Made by a program: the position numbers and the translations under genes
Source: an uncultured Acidobacteriaceae bacterium
GTDB lineage: Bacteria > Acidobacteriota > Terriglobia > Terriglobales > Acidobacteriaceae
NCBI GenBank assembly: GCA_903849645.1
Contig: CAINJJ010000031.1
Coordinates: forward strand, 1-64,000
Length of the DNA: 64,000 nt
Reading direction: 5' to 3'
In this document: positions 9,595 through 16,878 of the stretch, piece after piece
Position numbering within the stretch: position 1 is the stretch's first letter
How the letters are laid out: every line of letters begins with the position of its first letter
The notes under the pieces: model-generated
What the model saw: the letters and a program-made list of their open reading frames with translations, nothing else
The model's database searches: none
Told to the model about the DNA's origin: nothing

Positions 9595-10415
9595 TTTGTG
9601 CTCCTTTCCCGTAGTGCCTCAGCGGAGCCGCCGGAATGCGCGGGCCGTTCTTGATACGTCAGGGAGGTTTCAAGAAGATCATTGAATTCGTTGGGCGCCG
9701 GGCTGACCGACTGCTGCGGAGGGTCAACGCGGGAGCCGCCGTCCTTGTGACCCGGGGTCTGTTTGGACTCTCCGGGTTGTACGTCCCTGGGTTTCTGCTG
9801 GTTGTCGTCGCTCTGGCCTTCGCCTTCGGTGGCCCGCTTCAGGTCCCGCATCCGCGACTGGACTTCGTAGACCAGCCGCAGATGGTCGTAGTAGCGGATG
9901 ATGGGCGTGGAAGCCATGGTGAGCCGCCGCTCCATGAAGGAGCGCACCGCGCTCGGCCGCAGGTCGGAGATCCGCATGGCGCTCAGGTGCACGCCGGTCA
10001 GGTTGAGCGTGAGGGCGATCGAAAAGAACGCCATTGCCGCCGTCATGAGCAGGCGGGGCTCGGCAAATCGCCGCACCCGGCCCACCAGGCCCGGCCGCTG
10101 CCAGGCGGGAATCATCGGTACAACGTTGCCGCCGCCCGTCACCAGGCCGTAACCGGCTACCTGCCCCGGACCCGTCTGCGCCAGGATCTTGTCCAGAAGC
10201 CCCGAGGGCACCTCCGGGTCGGGGGAGAGAAACTCCAGCCACTCCCGGCCGCGCCGTGACTCCTCGAAAAGTGCCGTGCAGGCCGGGCAAACCGCCATGT
10301 GGGCGGAAAAATTCGCCTCGTCCTCGGGCTTCAACAGCCCATCCAGCGCATCGGCCAGAAGAGTTTCCCACGCGCCACAGGCGGGGGAGCTCGGAATGTG
10401 TGTGCGCTCTGCCAT
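9582..10415 (-). CDS. Zinc-finger anti-sigma factor
   Basis: 277 residues. The N-terminal anti-sigma domain carries the zinc motif H-x3-C-x2-C (HMAVCPAC) with an earlier cysteine in SPACGAWE, the ZAS/zf-HC2 pattern that sequesters ECF sigma factors. One membrane segment follows at about residue 121-143, then a charged, Gln-rich periplasmic part of about 130 residues. Its ATG is directly adjacent to the sigma-factor stop codon (10416-10418), with GGAGGTGAT inside the end of that gene, so the pair is co-translated. Confidence 0.9.
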   Translation of the reverse strand: MAERTHIPSSPACGAWETLLADALDGLLKPEDEANFSAHMAVCPACTALFEESRRGREWLEFLSPDPEVPSGLLDKILAQTGPGQVAGYGLVTGGGNVVPMIPAWQRPGLVGRVRRFAEPRLLMTAAMAFFSIALTLNLTGVHLSAMRISDLRPSAVRSFMERRLTMASTPIIRYYDHLRLVYEVQSRMRDLKRATEGEGQSDDNQQKPRDVQPGESKQTPGHKDGGSRVDPPQQSVSPAPNEFNDLLETSLTYQERPAHSGGSAEALRERSTKWTA

Positions 10416-11051
10416 TTACATCACCTCCCGTTTATTACGTTCCAGCAGGCGCGCCAGTTCCGCGCGGCCTCTGCTGATGCGGGACTTTACAGTCCCTTCG
10501 GGGATGCCCAGAACCTGGGCAATCTCTTTGTAGTCAAGGTCCTGCAAGTCTCTCAAAATCACCGCCTCGCGCAGCTCGACCGAGACGCGCGCCAGCGCTT
10601 CCTGCACCATCTTTGCCAGTTCCTTCTGTGCGGCCGACTCGAGCGGCGAGGGCCCCCTGGACACCAGCCGGTCCACCGGCTTGAGCTCTTCGGCGTTGTC
10701 CCACCCGTCGTCCAGCGAACCGGTGGCCCGCAGGTTCTTCGTCCGCCTGAAGTTGTCCACCAGCAGGTTGCGGGTCATGGTCGTGATCCACACCTGCAGG
10801 CTGCCGCGTCCCGTGTCAAAGCTCGACAGATTCGAGTACACCTTCAGGAAGACGTCCTGGGTCAGGTCTTCAGCGTCGGACGGGTTGCCCGTGAACCGGT
10901 AGCAAAGCCCGTAGACGCGCCGGTGATGCGTCCGCACCAGCTCCGCCCACGCGCCCGAGTCGCCGTCCATGCAGCGACGGACGATCAGCGACCAGTCGAT
11001 CTCCAGGGTCCCTGTCTCCCCACCCGCTGGGCGGGCGTCTGGAGCAATCAT
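10416..11051 (-). CDS. ECF-type RNA polymerase sigma factor
   Basis: 211 residues with sigma-70 region 2 (RRVYGLCYRFTGNPSDAEDL, then TQDVFLKVY) and region 4 (LRDLQDLDYKEIAQVLGIPE, then GTVKSRISRGR), joined by a linker. It directs RNA polymerase to a stress regulon and is probably held by the adjacent anti-sigma factor. The ATG at 11051 has GGAGG five bases upstream; the frame remains open to 11192 but those codons lack a ribosome site. First gene of a five-gene operon running to the terminator at 6742-6775. Confidence 0.95.
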   Translation of the reverse strand: MIAPDARPAGGETGTLEIDWSLIVRRCMDGDSGAWAELVRTHHRRVYGLCYRFTGNPSDAEDLTQDVFLKVYSNLSSFDTGRGSLQVWITTMTRNLLVDNFRRTKNLRATGSLDDGWDNAEELKPVDRLVSRGPSPLESAAQKELAKMVQEALARVSVELREAVILRDLQDLDYKEIAQVLGIPEGTVKSRISRGRAELARLLERNKREVM

Positions 11052-11356
11052 CGTGCCTCCGCGGATCTCGCCTTGTCCGGCAGCGGGCGTCCTGGGAGCG
11101 ACCGTCTCCGGCGCTACCATGGTACGCCGGGTCGGCCTGCTTGTTGACGCCAGCCCGATCCCGCTCCAGCTTAATGTAGCCACGCATTGCATATCGCGCT
11201 AGTACGAAGGACTTGCCGGAATTGTTCCCTAAGCTGGAAAGTGCGATTCGGATGCGGTCGCTGTGCAAGGAATGGGCGTCACGCCCGCGTAACCTTTCTC
11301 CGCGGCCCGCATCTCTAGGACTGCGGCCCCAACTTCCCTGGGCTGCGGAGAGACCC
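11052..11356. other. Divergent intergenic region between the ECF sigma gene and msrA
   Basis: About 305 bases separating the minus-strand sigma gene from the plus-strand msrA. Open frames continue across it on both strands but lack ribosome sites. It must hold promoters for both units; I could not assign convincing -35/-10 boxes by eye, and ECF promoters do not follow the housekeeping consensus. Confidence 0.5.
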
Positions 11357-12040
11357 ATGACCCACGCCGCTTCCCTGCGCTCCCTGCTTTCTTCCCTGTT
11401 GTTGGCCTCGGCCCTCTGCACCGGCTGCCACGCCGCCGCCCGGACCCCTGTTCCCCCCGCCGCGCAGGACGCCACCCTCGCCTCGGCCCCTGGCCGCCAG
11501 ACCGCGGTCTTTGCCGGAGGCTGCTTCTGGGGCACGCAGTCGGTCTTTGAACGCGTCAAGGGCGTGCTCGCCACCACCGCCGGGTACGCCGGAGGCTCGG
11601 CCGACACGGCCACCTATCCCCAGGTCACCACGGAGACCACCGGCCACGCCGAGTCGGTCCGCGTGGCCTATGACCCCTCCAAGATCACCTACGGGCAACT
11701 GCTGCGCATCTTTTTCTCCGTGGCCCACGACCCCACGCAGCTCAACCGCCAGGGTCCGGACGTGGGCACATCCTACCGCTCGGCCATCTTCTTCGACGGC
11801 CCGGAGCAGAGCCGCATCGCGCGCGCCTACATCGCTCAGCTCGACGCCGCCCATGTCTTCCCCAGCCGCATCGTCACCCAGGTTGTGCCGCTCCAGGGCT
11901 TCTACGACGCCGAAGACTACCACCAGCACTACGCCGACCTGAATCCCGGCAACCCCTACATCCAGGTCTGCGACCGGCCCAAGGTCGAGGCCCTCAAACA
12001 GCAGTTTCCGGAACTGTTCCAGGAGTACAAGGGCAAGTAA
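11357..12040 (+). CDS. msrA: Peptide methionine-(S)-S-oxide reductase MsrA, exported
   Basis: 227 residues. The catalytic cysteine is C56 in GGCFWG, and downstream conserved segments GYAGG, TGHAE, DPTQLNRQGPDVGTSYRS and YHQHY are intact. A hydrophobic leader ending LCTGC suggests a signal peptide, possibly a lipoprotein, although the -3 residue of the lipobox is not typical. It repairs oxidised methionine in envelope proteins. An exported MsrB faces it from 14552-15187, with an AT-richer island between them. Confidence 0.94.
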   Translation: MTHAASLRSLLSSLLLASALCTGCHAAARTPVPPAAQDATLASAPGRQTAVFAGGCFWGTQSVFERVKGVLATTAGYAGGSADTATYPQVTTETTGHAESVRVAYDPSKITYGQLLRIFFSVAHDPTQLNRQGPDVGTSYRSAIFFDGPEQSRIARAYIAQLDAAHVFPSRIVTQVVPLQGFYDAEDYHQHYADLNPGNPYIQVCDRPKVEALKQQFPELFQEYKGK

Positions 12041-12073
12041 TTTGGAATTGGCCGCATCTTCGAGCTATTGAAA

Positions 12074-12133
12074 GGGCACGGCTTCAACCGTGCCGCAAAA
12101 TGCCTAATCAGACTCGGGCTTTACCCCCGAGGG
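12074..12133. repeat. Two-hairpin intergenic repeat (REP-like)
   Basis: A perfect 7-bp stem (GGCACGG 12075-12081, CCGTGCC 12088-12094, 6-base loop) is followed by a second stem (CTCGGG 12113-12118, CCCGAG 12126-12131). The order of elements and loop sequences (a ggc-acgg-type stem, then GGGCTTTA-CCC) are the same as in the repeat pair at 39212-39372, so this is a dispersed family. It sits directly after msrA and may also work as a transcription barrier. Confidence 0.7.
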
Positions 12134-12245
12134 AAGTCCATGCCTGGAAAACTTGACCAGATCAGAGGTTCCTTGTACCTAGAAACGCCCCACATGAGCG
12201 AATACCAAGGTGGTACATTGTTTTTGCTAGTTGCTCGGATAAACC

Positions 12246-12812
12246 ATGGCGGCGAACACAGCAAGCAAACCCGACGATCAACTTGGCTTGGCTCGACCGG
12301 GCAATACGGACTTGCTTCTGATCGAGCAACTTGAGCAAGCAATCCTGAGAAACGCGGGAGGCTTGGAGCGATTCAAGAGGGAAATTCCCCTTCTCCTCCG
12401 CAAGGCGATAGATGAAGTCATTGACTCGCCCCGCACAAACCGTTTCACGCTCGATGATACGAAACTCAGCGAGAGAATCTACCTTGCAACCAAGGTTAGG
12501 GTTCAATTGAGGCATCGCCTAAAACTGGCAAGGGGAAAAATGCTTGATCTTGTTGTTGGTGAAACCGAGGCTGGAATCCAGAGCACAATTAATCATTCCT
12601 GGTCCGTTCCGCTGAGACTCGTTGGGAATCCGTGTCTCTTCATAAAGTCCGATGAAAAGCGTGCGACTTGTTCCGTTGGAGTGACAGTGATTCGAGATGA
12701 GGAATTGAAGGCTGCCGGGAAATCATCACGAAGGCGAATGATTTCGAATGCCGGTGTCGCTAATATTCGCTGGATACTTAAGGATGAACCGCTTCCCGAC
12801 GCCTCATCGTAA
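12246..12812 (+). CDS. NaeI-like type II restriction endonuclease domain protein, probably inactive
   Basis: 188 residues. From about residue 55 it follows the NaeI endonuclease domain: a D-E-V-I-D-x-P-R-T-x-R-x-x-L-D segment, TKV, LDLVVG, then W-x-V-P-x-x-x-x-G-x-x-CL and SVGV. By my hand alignment to NaeI as remembered, the catalytic acidic residues and lysine (V-D-x-K-x-S) are replaced by EAGIQS, and the TLVE glutamate by TKVR. The second (Topo) domain of NaeI is absent. The ribosome site is weak. The gene lies in an AT-richer patch, points toward an HNH gene and shares the island with a broken methyltransferase. It may be a decayed nuclease or a repurposed DNA-binding fold. Confidence 0.65.
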   Translation: MAANTASKPDDQLGLARPGNTDLLLIEQLEQAILRNAGGLERFKREIPLLLRKAIDEVIDSPRTNRFTLDDTKLSERIYLATKVRVQLRHRLKLARGKMLDLVVGETEAGIQSTINHSWSVPLRLVGNPCLFIKSDEKRATCSVGVTVIRDEELKAAGKSSRRRMISNAGVANIRWILKDEPLPDASS

Positions 12813-12866
12813 CCAAACGGGGAAGCAATCTGACAGAGCAAAACCTTTCTTGGTCGATTGCGGATT

Positions 12867-13541
12867 TCAAATCAGGAGATTTGATCCGTGCATAAAGCTT
12901 TCCAACAGCGACCTGATTTCTGTTTCGGCAAATATTTGGCAGTCCGAATATAACTTCGAGAGCATCACAGGAAGGGCTTCCGCAAGAATATGCTGGGCCG
13001 TCTGAAATTCAGAAAATTGACTGCGGAATTCCCGAATGCGTAGAAGACTCTGGCTTAATCGCCTTTTCTTTTCGGTCTCGTCTGGCCAAACGCTCTCCCA
13101 GTATAGGCACGTCTTGCAATTCGCAGAGCAGAACGTCCCGTCGTGAGAAAGAAATGATGCCCAACCAGATGTATCGAGCAGCAGAACCTTGATTTGATCG
13201 TCTCGGCGTTTTTCTCCATTGCATTTCCGACATGCAACCAATACGTTCCCTGGAAGGTGAAGCCCAGCGCGATAGCGGTTCATTCCATCGAGATGCTCGA
13301 TTACTGGCGTGGTCTCCGTAAGCCTGACAAAACAATAGGGACAACGATTCTCAAAGCATTTTCGAACGAGATCCTCATATTCCTTCCCGTCAACCCTAAT
13401 CTTCCAATCTCTAGAGATAGATCGGCTTAAATCATGGAGGAACATGCTGATTAGCTTATTCGCCACGTCAGATTTGGCTCGTCTGGTCGCAGTGCGCAAC
13501 AACGAAGTTGGATCCTTCAACTTTCGCCCCCGAGCAGCCAA
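12867..13541 (-). CDS. HNH endonuclease family protein
   Basis: 224 residues. The centre carries the HNH module: CPYC, then IEHLDGMNRYR with the catalytic-type histidine, and CRKCNGEKRR. A second cysteine group (FCSANCKTC) follows, perhaps another zinc site; the C-terminal third is helical. The start is a TTG with AAGG just upstream, and the gene overlaps the end of the XRE gene by 25 bases, so both are made from one transcript. HNH proteins of this type occur in restriction and other defence loci. The specific role is unknown. Confidence 0.75.
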   Translation of the reverse strand: MAARGRKLKDPTSLLRTATRRAKSDVANKLISMFLHDLSRSISRDWKIRVDGKEYEDLVRKCFENRCPYCFVRLTETTPVIEHLDGMNRYRAGLHLPGNVLVACRKCNGEKRRDDQIKVLLLDTSGWASFLSHDGTFCSANCKTCLYWESVWPDETEKKRRLSQSLLRIREFRSQFSEFQTAQHILAEALPVMLSKLYSDCQIFAETEIRSLLESFMHGSNLLI

Positions 13542-13762
13542 TCGACCTTGACGCCCAAGACTTTTGCTATTGCCTTAAGCTCATAATCAAGTACCCGCCG
13601 AAGATTGTTTTCAATCTTTGCGACCGCTGCACGATCCATCTGCACTCCAGTAAGCGCAAGTTTTGCGGATAGGTCGTTTTGCGTCAGCGGCGGTTTGGCT
13701 GCGGCACGACCCTCGGCAATTCGGTTGCCGGAAATGTTGCTCTTTTTGGGGGACTGGCTCAC
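13517..13762 (-). CDS. XRE-family helix-turn-helix regulator
   Basis: 81 residues, nearly all one lambda-repressor-like HTH domain (LTQNDLSAKL for the first helices, AAVAKIENNLRRV for the recognition part, then AIAKVLGVKVDWLL). The start is GTG. It overlaps the downstream HNH gene by 25 bases. Overlapping palindromes at 13808-13830 lie just upstream, so it probably represses its own operon, much like the controller proteins of restriction systems. Confidence 0.82.
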   Translation of the reverse strand: MSQSPKKSNISGNRIAEGRAAAKPPLTQNDLSAKLALTGVQMDRAAVAKIENNLRRVLDYELKAIAKVLGVKVDWLLGGES

Positions 13763-13807
13763 ATCGAAAGACTAAACTTCATGATTTCAATAGGCGTTCT
13801 ATAATGG

Positions 13808-13830
13808 AACATCTGATAGATGTTTCTATC
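13808..13830 (-). promoter_or_regulatory. Overlapping palindromic operators upstream of the XRE-HNH genes
   Basis: AACATCT-GAT-AGATGTT (13808-13824) is a perfect 7-bp inverted repeat, overlapped by GATAGA-TGTT-TCTATC (13815-13830) and followed by another TCTATC. On the minus strand a TATAGA box lies just downstream (13798-13803) with a poor -35 (GAAACA) 17 bases before it, which places the first palindrome between the two boxes, a typical repressor position. Confidence 0.6.
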
Positions 13831-13876
13831 TCTATCCGATAAGGCTGCTTGGTCTAAGAGTGGAAGACAACTCGAA

Positions 13877-14263
13877 TTACTTTCGACTGTCCTCAAAGAC
13901 CGCGTCGAGAATCCCGCGAACGTTCTCAATCACCACCGCGCGGGGTTGCACTTCATCAATAATTCGCAATGCGGCGGGGAATAGATTGCGTTCGTCCAGC
14001 TTCCCTAGCTGTTTTCCGGCTTTGGAAAATGGCGGGCAGGGAAGCCCAGCCGCGACCACATCGACCCGCCCCCGAAACGGTCTGGCATCGAAGCTATTCA
14101 GGTTCTCCTCGATAACATTCCATTCGGGACGGTTAAAGCGCAGCGTCTTGCACGCGTGGCTGTCGAGCTCTACTAAACCGGCGTGAGAAAAACCGGCCTG
14201 CTCAAAGCCTAGCGCCTGACCACCTGCACCTGCACATAATTCGAGGACTGAAATTGTGCTCAT
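13877..14263 (-). pseudogene. Truncated DNA (cytosine-5) methyltransferase
   Basis: 128 residues remain of an enzyme that usually has 330 or more. Motif I (ELCAGAGGQALGFEQAG), motif IV with the catalytic Pro-Cys (GLPCPPFSKAGKQ) and motif VI (VIENVRG) are intact; the frame then stops at VFEDSRK. Motif VIII, the target-recognition domain and motifs IX-X are missing, and the 114 bases after the stop do not encode them in any frame. A 3' deletion or replacement is likely, and the product cannot methylate DNA by itself. The ATG at 14263 is used; the frame opens at 14302. Confidence 0.8.
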
Positions 14264-14551
14264 TGTTGTAATTTTGCACTGAAAAGCTGTTCCTGTCTGC
14301 AAAAGAGAGTGTGCCTCCGATGCGATTTCCCGAAACGATTGAATCTGAATGGCCTAGACCATTTTGGAAAGGTGAAGAATTGACGCCGGTGGCCCCCTGG
14401 AATCCCAAGACTTGCGAAGGGTGGGTAGCCGCAAGGCGGGTGGCCGAGGTCCCACAGTCACTGTCAGTTCCGCCACAAGCGATGGGTACCCCAGGTGCCT
14501 TGCGAGGCACCTGGGGCACCCGGCCGAAGGCGCCTGCCCCACCGCAGGTGG
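14264..14551. repeat. Noncoding interval with a long hairpin repeat
   Basis: The 288 bases between the methyltransferase remnant and msrB hold no gene. A 16-bp stem with one mismatch lies at 14484-14521 (GGGTACCCCAGGTGCC and GGCACCTGGGGCACCC, loop ttgcga), preceded by a smaller CTTGCG...CGCAAG arrangement near 14412-14435. It may act as terminator for msrB and marks the right border of the AT-richer island, as the two-hairpin repeat does on the left. Confidence 0.65.
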
Positions 14552-15187
14552 TCAGCCCAGGCGCACAAACCGCAGCGACACCGAGTTCATGCAGTAGCGC
14601 AAACCCGTCGGCGCGGGGCCGTCGTTGAAGACGTGGCCCAGGTGCGCGTCGCAGAGGCGGCAGCTCACCGCCGTCCGCACCACCATGAGGCTGCCGTCCA
14701 CCGAGTCCACTACGTTCTCCTCGGCGATGGGCTGCCAGAAGCTCGGCCACCCCGTGCCGGAGTCGAACTTGGCCGCGGAGCTGAAGAGCGCCAGGTCGCA
14801 GCAGATGCAGCGGAACAGCCCCGGCTCTTCTTCATTCCACAGCGCGCCGGAGAAGGGCCTCTCCGTGTCCGCGTGGCGCGTCACCCAGTAGGCGTCGGTT
14901 GAGAGCTGCTTCTTCCACGCGGCGTCGGTTTTGATGAGGCGGGGCACCGTGCGGGTTCCGGTCCGCTTGCCCGCCGCGGAAAAGTCGGCGATGGTCACGG
15001 TGGCCGGCCCCTCCGAGGGCTCCATTGGCCGCGCAGCCGCAACGGTGCTGCGCCGCAGCCCCCAGAATGCCCCGGCGCTCACCGCCCCTGCCAGCGAGAG
15101 GATGAAAGCCCGGCGGCCCCAGCGCGCGATCCGGCCTTCCGCGCCCGTCTCCGGCTCATCGCCGCCCAGCAGAATGCCTTGTGTCAT
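14552..15187 (-). CDS. msrB: Peptide methionine-(R)-S-oxide reductase MsrB, exported
   Basis: 211 residues. A twin-arginine-like or Sec leader (WGRRAFILSLAGAVSAGAF) at residues 24-42 sends it to the envelope. The MsrB core has both zinc CxxC pairs (CICC and CRLC), the GTGWPSFW segment and the catalytic cysteine in RYCMNSVSLRF. It reduces the R epimer of methionine sulfoxide and complements the exported MsrA at 11357-12040. GGAGAG lies five bases before the ATG. It follows glgC on the same strand after a terminator. Confidence 0.94.
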   Translation of the reverse strand: MTQGILLGGDEPETGAEGRIARWGRRAFILSLAGAVSAGAFWGLRRSTVAAARPMEPSEGPATVTIADFSAAGKRTGTRTVPRLIKTDAAWKKQLSTDAYWVTRHADTERPFSGALWNEEEPGLFRCICCDLALFSSAAKFDSGTGWPSFWQPIAEENVVDSVDGSLMVVRTAVSCRLCDAHLGHVFNDGPAPTGLRYCMNSVSLRFVRLG

Positions 15188-15277
15188 GGTTGCTCTCCAC
15201 AGGTGAGATGGCCGGGGAGGCGCGAAGGTTACCGCATCGTTTCAGGCCGCGCCCTCATCCTTCACAGGACGCACAAA

Positions 15278-15315
15278 GCAGGCGGCCCTTTTCCGCATGG
15301 AAAAGGGCCGCCTGC
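15278..15315 (-). terminator. Long hairpin terminator after glgC
   Basis: A perfect 17-bp stem (GCAGGCGGCCCTTTTCC with its complement) and a four-base loop, followed on the minus strand by TTTGTGC. It lies 18 bases past the glgC stop and separates glgC from msrB. Confidence 0.85.
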
Positions 15316-15333
15316 GCTTTGCCGCGAATCGCG

Positions 15334-16593
15334 CTAGTACCGGCCCTGGAACTCCGGGTCCACGGGATTCTCAAACAGGGACGCCTCGCGGGTGACAATC
15401 GTCAGTCCCGAGGGGGTGACGAAGTAGCGGCGTTTGTCCTCGACCGGGTCAAACCCGATCACGGTGCCTTCCGGAATATGCACGTCGCGGTCGATGATCG
15501 CCCGCCGGATGCGGCAGTGGCGGCCGATGTTGACGTGGGAGAAGATGATGCTGGCGTCCACGTTGGAGTAGGAGTTGACGCGCACATCCTGCGACAGCAC
15601 GGAGTTTGAGACTGATGCGCCCGAGATGATGACGCCGGCGGTGATTACAGAGTTGACCGCCATGCCGGAGCGGCCGGGCTCGCCAAACACAAACTTGGCC
15701 GGCGGATACTGCCGGACCCTGGTGCGCATGGGCCAGCTCTTGTCGTAGAGGTTGAAGGTTGGCGAAACCGAGCACAGGTCCATGTTGGCGTCGTAGTAGC
15801 TGTCCAGCGTTCCCACGTCGCGCCAGTAGAGCGCCTGCTGCTTGTTCTCGTCCACAAAGCTGTAGGCCATCATCTTTTTCTTGCCCAGCATGTTGGGCAG
15901 GATGTTGTGGCCGAAATCGTGCTTGGAGTTGGGGTCTTCCGCGTCGGCGATGAGCGCCTTGAGCAGGACCTCGGTGTTGAAGATGTAGATGCCCATGGAG
16001 GCGTCTACCGCGTTGGGATTGAAGGGCGAACGGAAGGTGGTCGAAGCCGGCTTTTCCAGGAAGCCGGCCACCTCGCCCGACTTGCTCACTTCCACCACGC
16101 CAAACTGCTTGACCTCGTCGGGCGGAATGGGCAGGGTGGCGATGGTGACCTCCGCCTTGGTCTCCTTGTGATACTCCAGCATGCGGCTGTAGTTCATCTT
16201 GTAGATGTGGTCGCCGCCCAGGATGATCATGTACTTGGGCTGCTCGCTGCCGATGGAGTAAATGTTCTGGTAGACCGCGTCGGCGGTGCCCATGTACCAG
16301 GCGGAGCCGGTGCGCTGCATGGGAGGCAGTATCTCGTAGAACTCGCCCAGCTCCTGCGCCATGATGCCGGTCCAGCCCTCGCGGATGTGGCGATTGAGCG
16401 AGAGCGCCTTGTACTGGGTGAGGATGTAGACGCGGCGCAGCCCGGAGTTGATGCAGTTGGACAGGGTGATGTCGATGATGCGGTAGTGTCCGCCAAACGG
16501 CACGGCCGGTTTGGCGCGATCGCGGGTAAGCGGGAAGAGCCTTTCCCCGGCTCCCCCCGCAAGCAATACTCCAAGCGTGTCTCTCATGTCCAT
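15334..16593 (-). CDS. glgC: Glucose-1-phosphate adenylyltransferase
   Basis: 419 residues, the normal length. It makes ADP-glucose for glycogen. The nucleotidyltransferase domain shows LLAGGAGERLFPLT and KPAVPFGG, the substrate segment TADAVYQN, the catalytic region GGDHIYKMNY and GFLEKP; the C-terminal left-handed beta-helix (from about residue 290) is present. The start at 16593 has GAGG at nine bases; M3 is possible. No other glycogen gene is in the window. A terminator follows. Confidence 0.97.
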   Translation of the reverse strand: MDMRDTLGVLLAGGAGERLFPLTRDRAKPAVPFGGHYRIIDITLSNCINSGLRRVYILTQYKALSLNRHIREGWTGIMAQELGEFYEILPPMQRTGSAWYMGTADAVYQNIYSIGSEQPKYMIILGGDHIYKMNYSRMLEYHKETKAEVTIATLPIPPDEVKQFGVVEVSKSGEVAGFLEKPASTTFRSPFNPNAVDASMGIYIFNTEVLLKALIADAEDPNSKHDFGHNILPNMLGKKKMMAYSFVDENKQQALYWRDVGTLDSYYDANMDLCSVSPTFNLYDKSWPMRTRVRQYPPAKFVFGEPGRSGMAVNSVITAGVIISGASVSNSVLSQDVRVNSYSNVDASIIFSHVNIGRHCRIRRAIIDRDVHIPEGTVIGFDPVEDKRRYFVTPSGLTIVTREASLFENPVDPEFQGRY

Positions 16594-16805
16594 GGGATCA
16601 TGCCTCGTAACTCGTTCTGCCCGGAGAGCCCCTGACCGGGGAGGTGAAGAAGCCGCTATCCGGTACAGCTTGTTTGCCGGTGACGCCGTTCTTTGCGGTG
16701 CTACCGAACGGTGGAGAATACCACACAGATCAACCTAACAGCACTTTCCTGTTGCACGGTATGACTTTATCGTCAATTCGGGGTGATTGACCACCAAAAG
16801 CCAAA

Positions 16806-16832
16806 AGGGCGGCTCCTGTTGGAAACCGCCCT
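16806..16832 (-). terminator. Terminator after the beta-barrel gene
   Basis: AGGGCGG (16806-16812) pairs with CCGCCCT (16826-16832). On the minus strand the hairpin is followed by TTTGGCTTTTGG. It lies 47 bases past the stop of the outer-membrane protein gene. The rest of the 285-base gap up to glgC shows no gene. Confidence 0.75.
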
Positions 16833-16878
16833 CCGTGCACTGTCGAAGCCGGGCGCGTGAGCCGGGCAGGGGAAGCCT

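Noticed and set aside
12121..12515. Minus-strand frames opposite the NaeI-like gene as the missing methyltransferase C-terminus
   Set aside because: Neither frame contains the QxRxR or GNxV motifs expected of methyltransferase motifs VIII and X.
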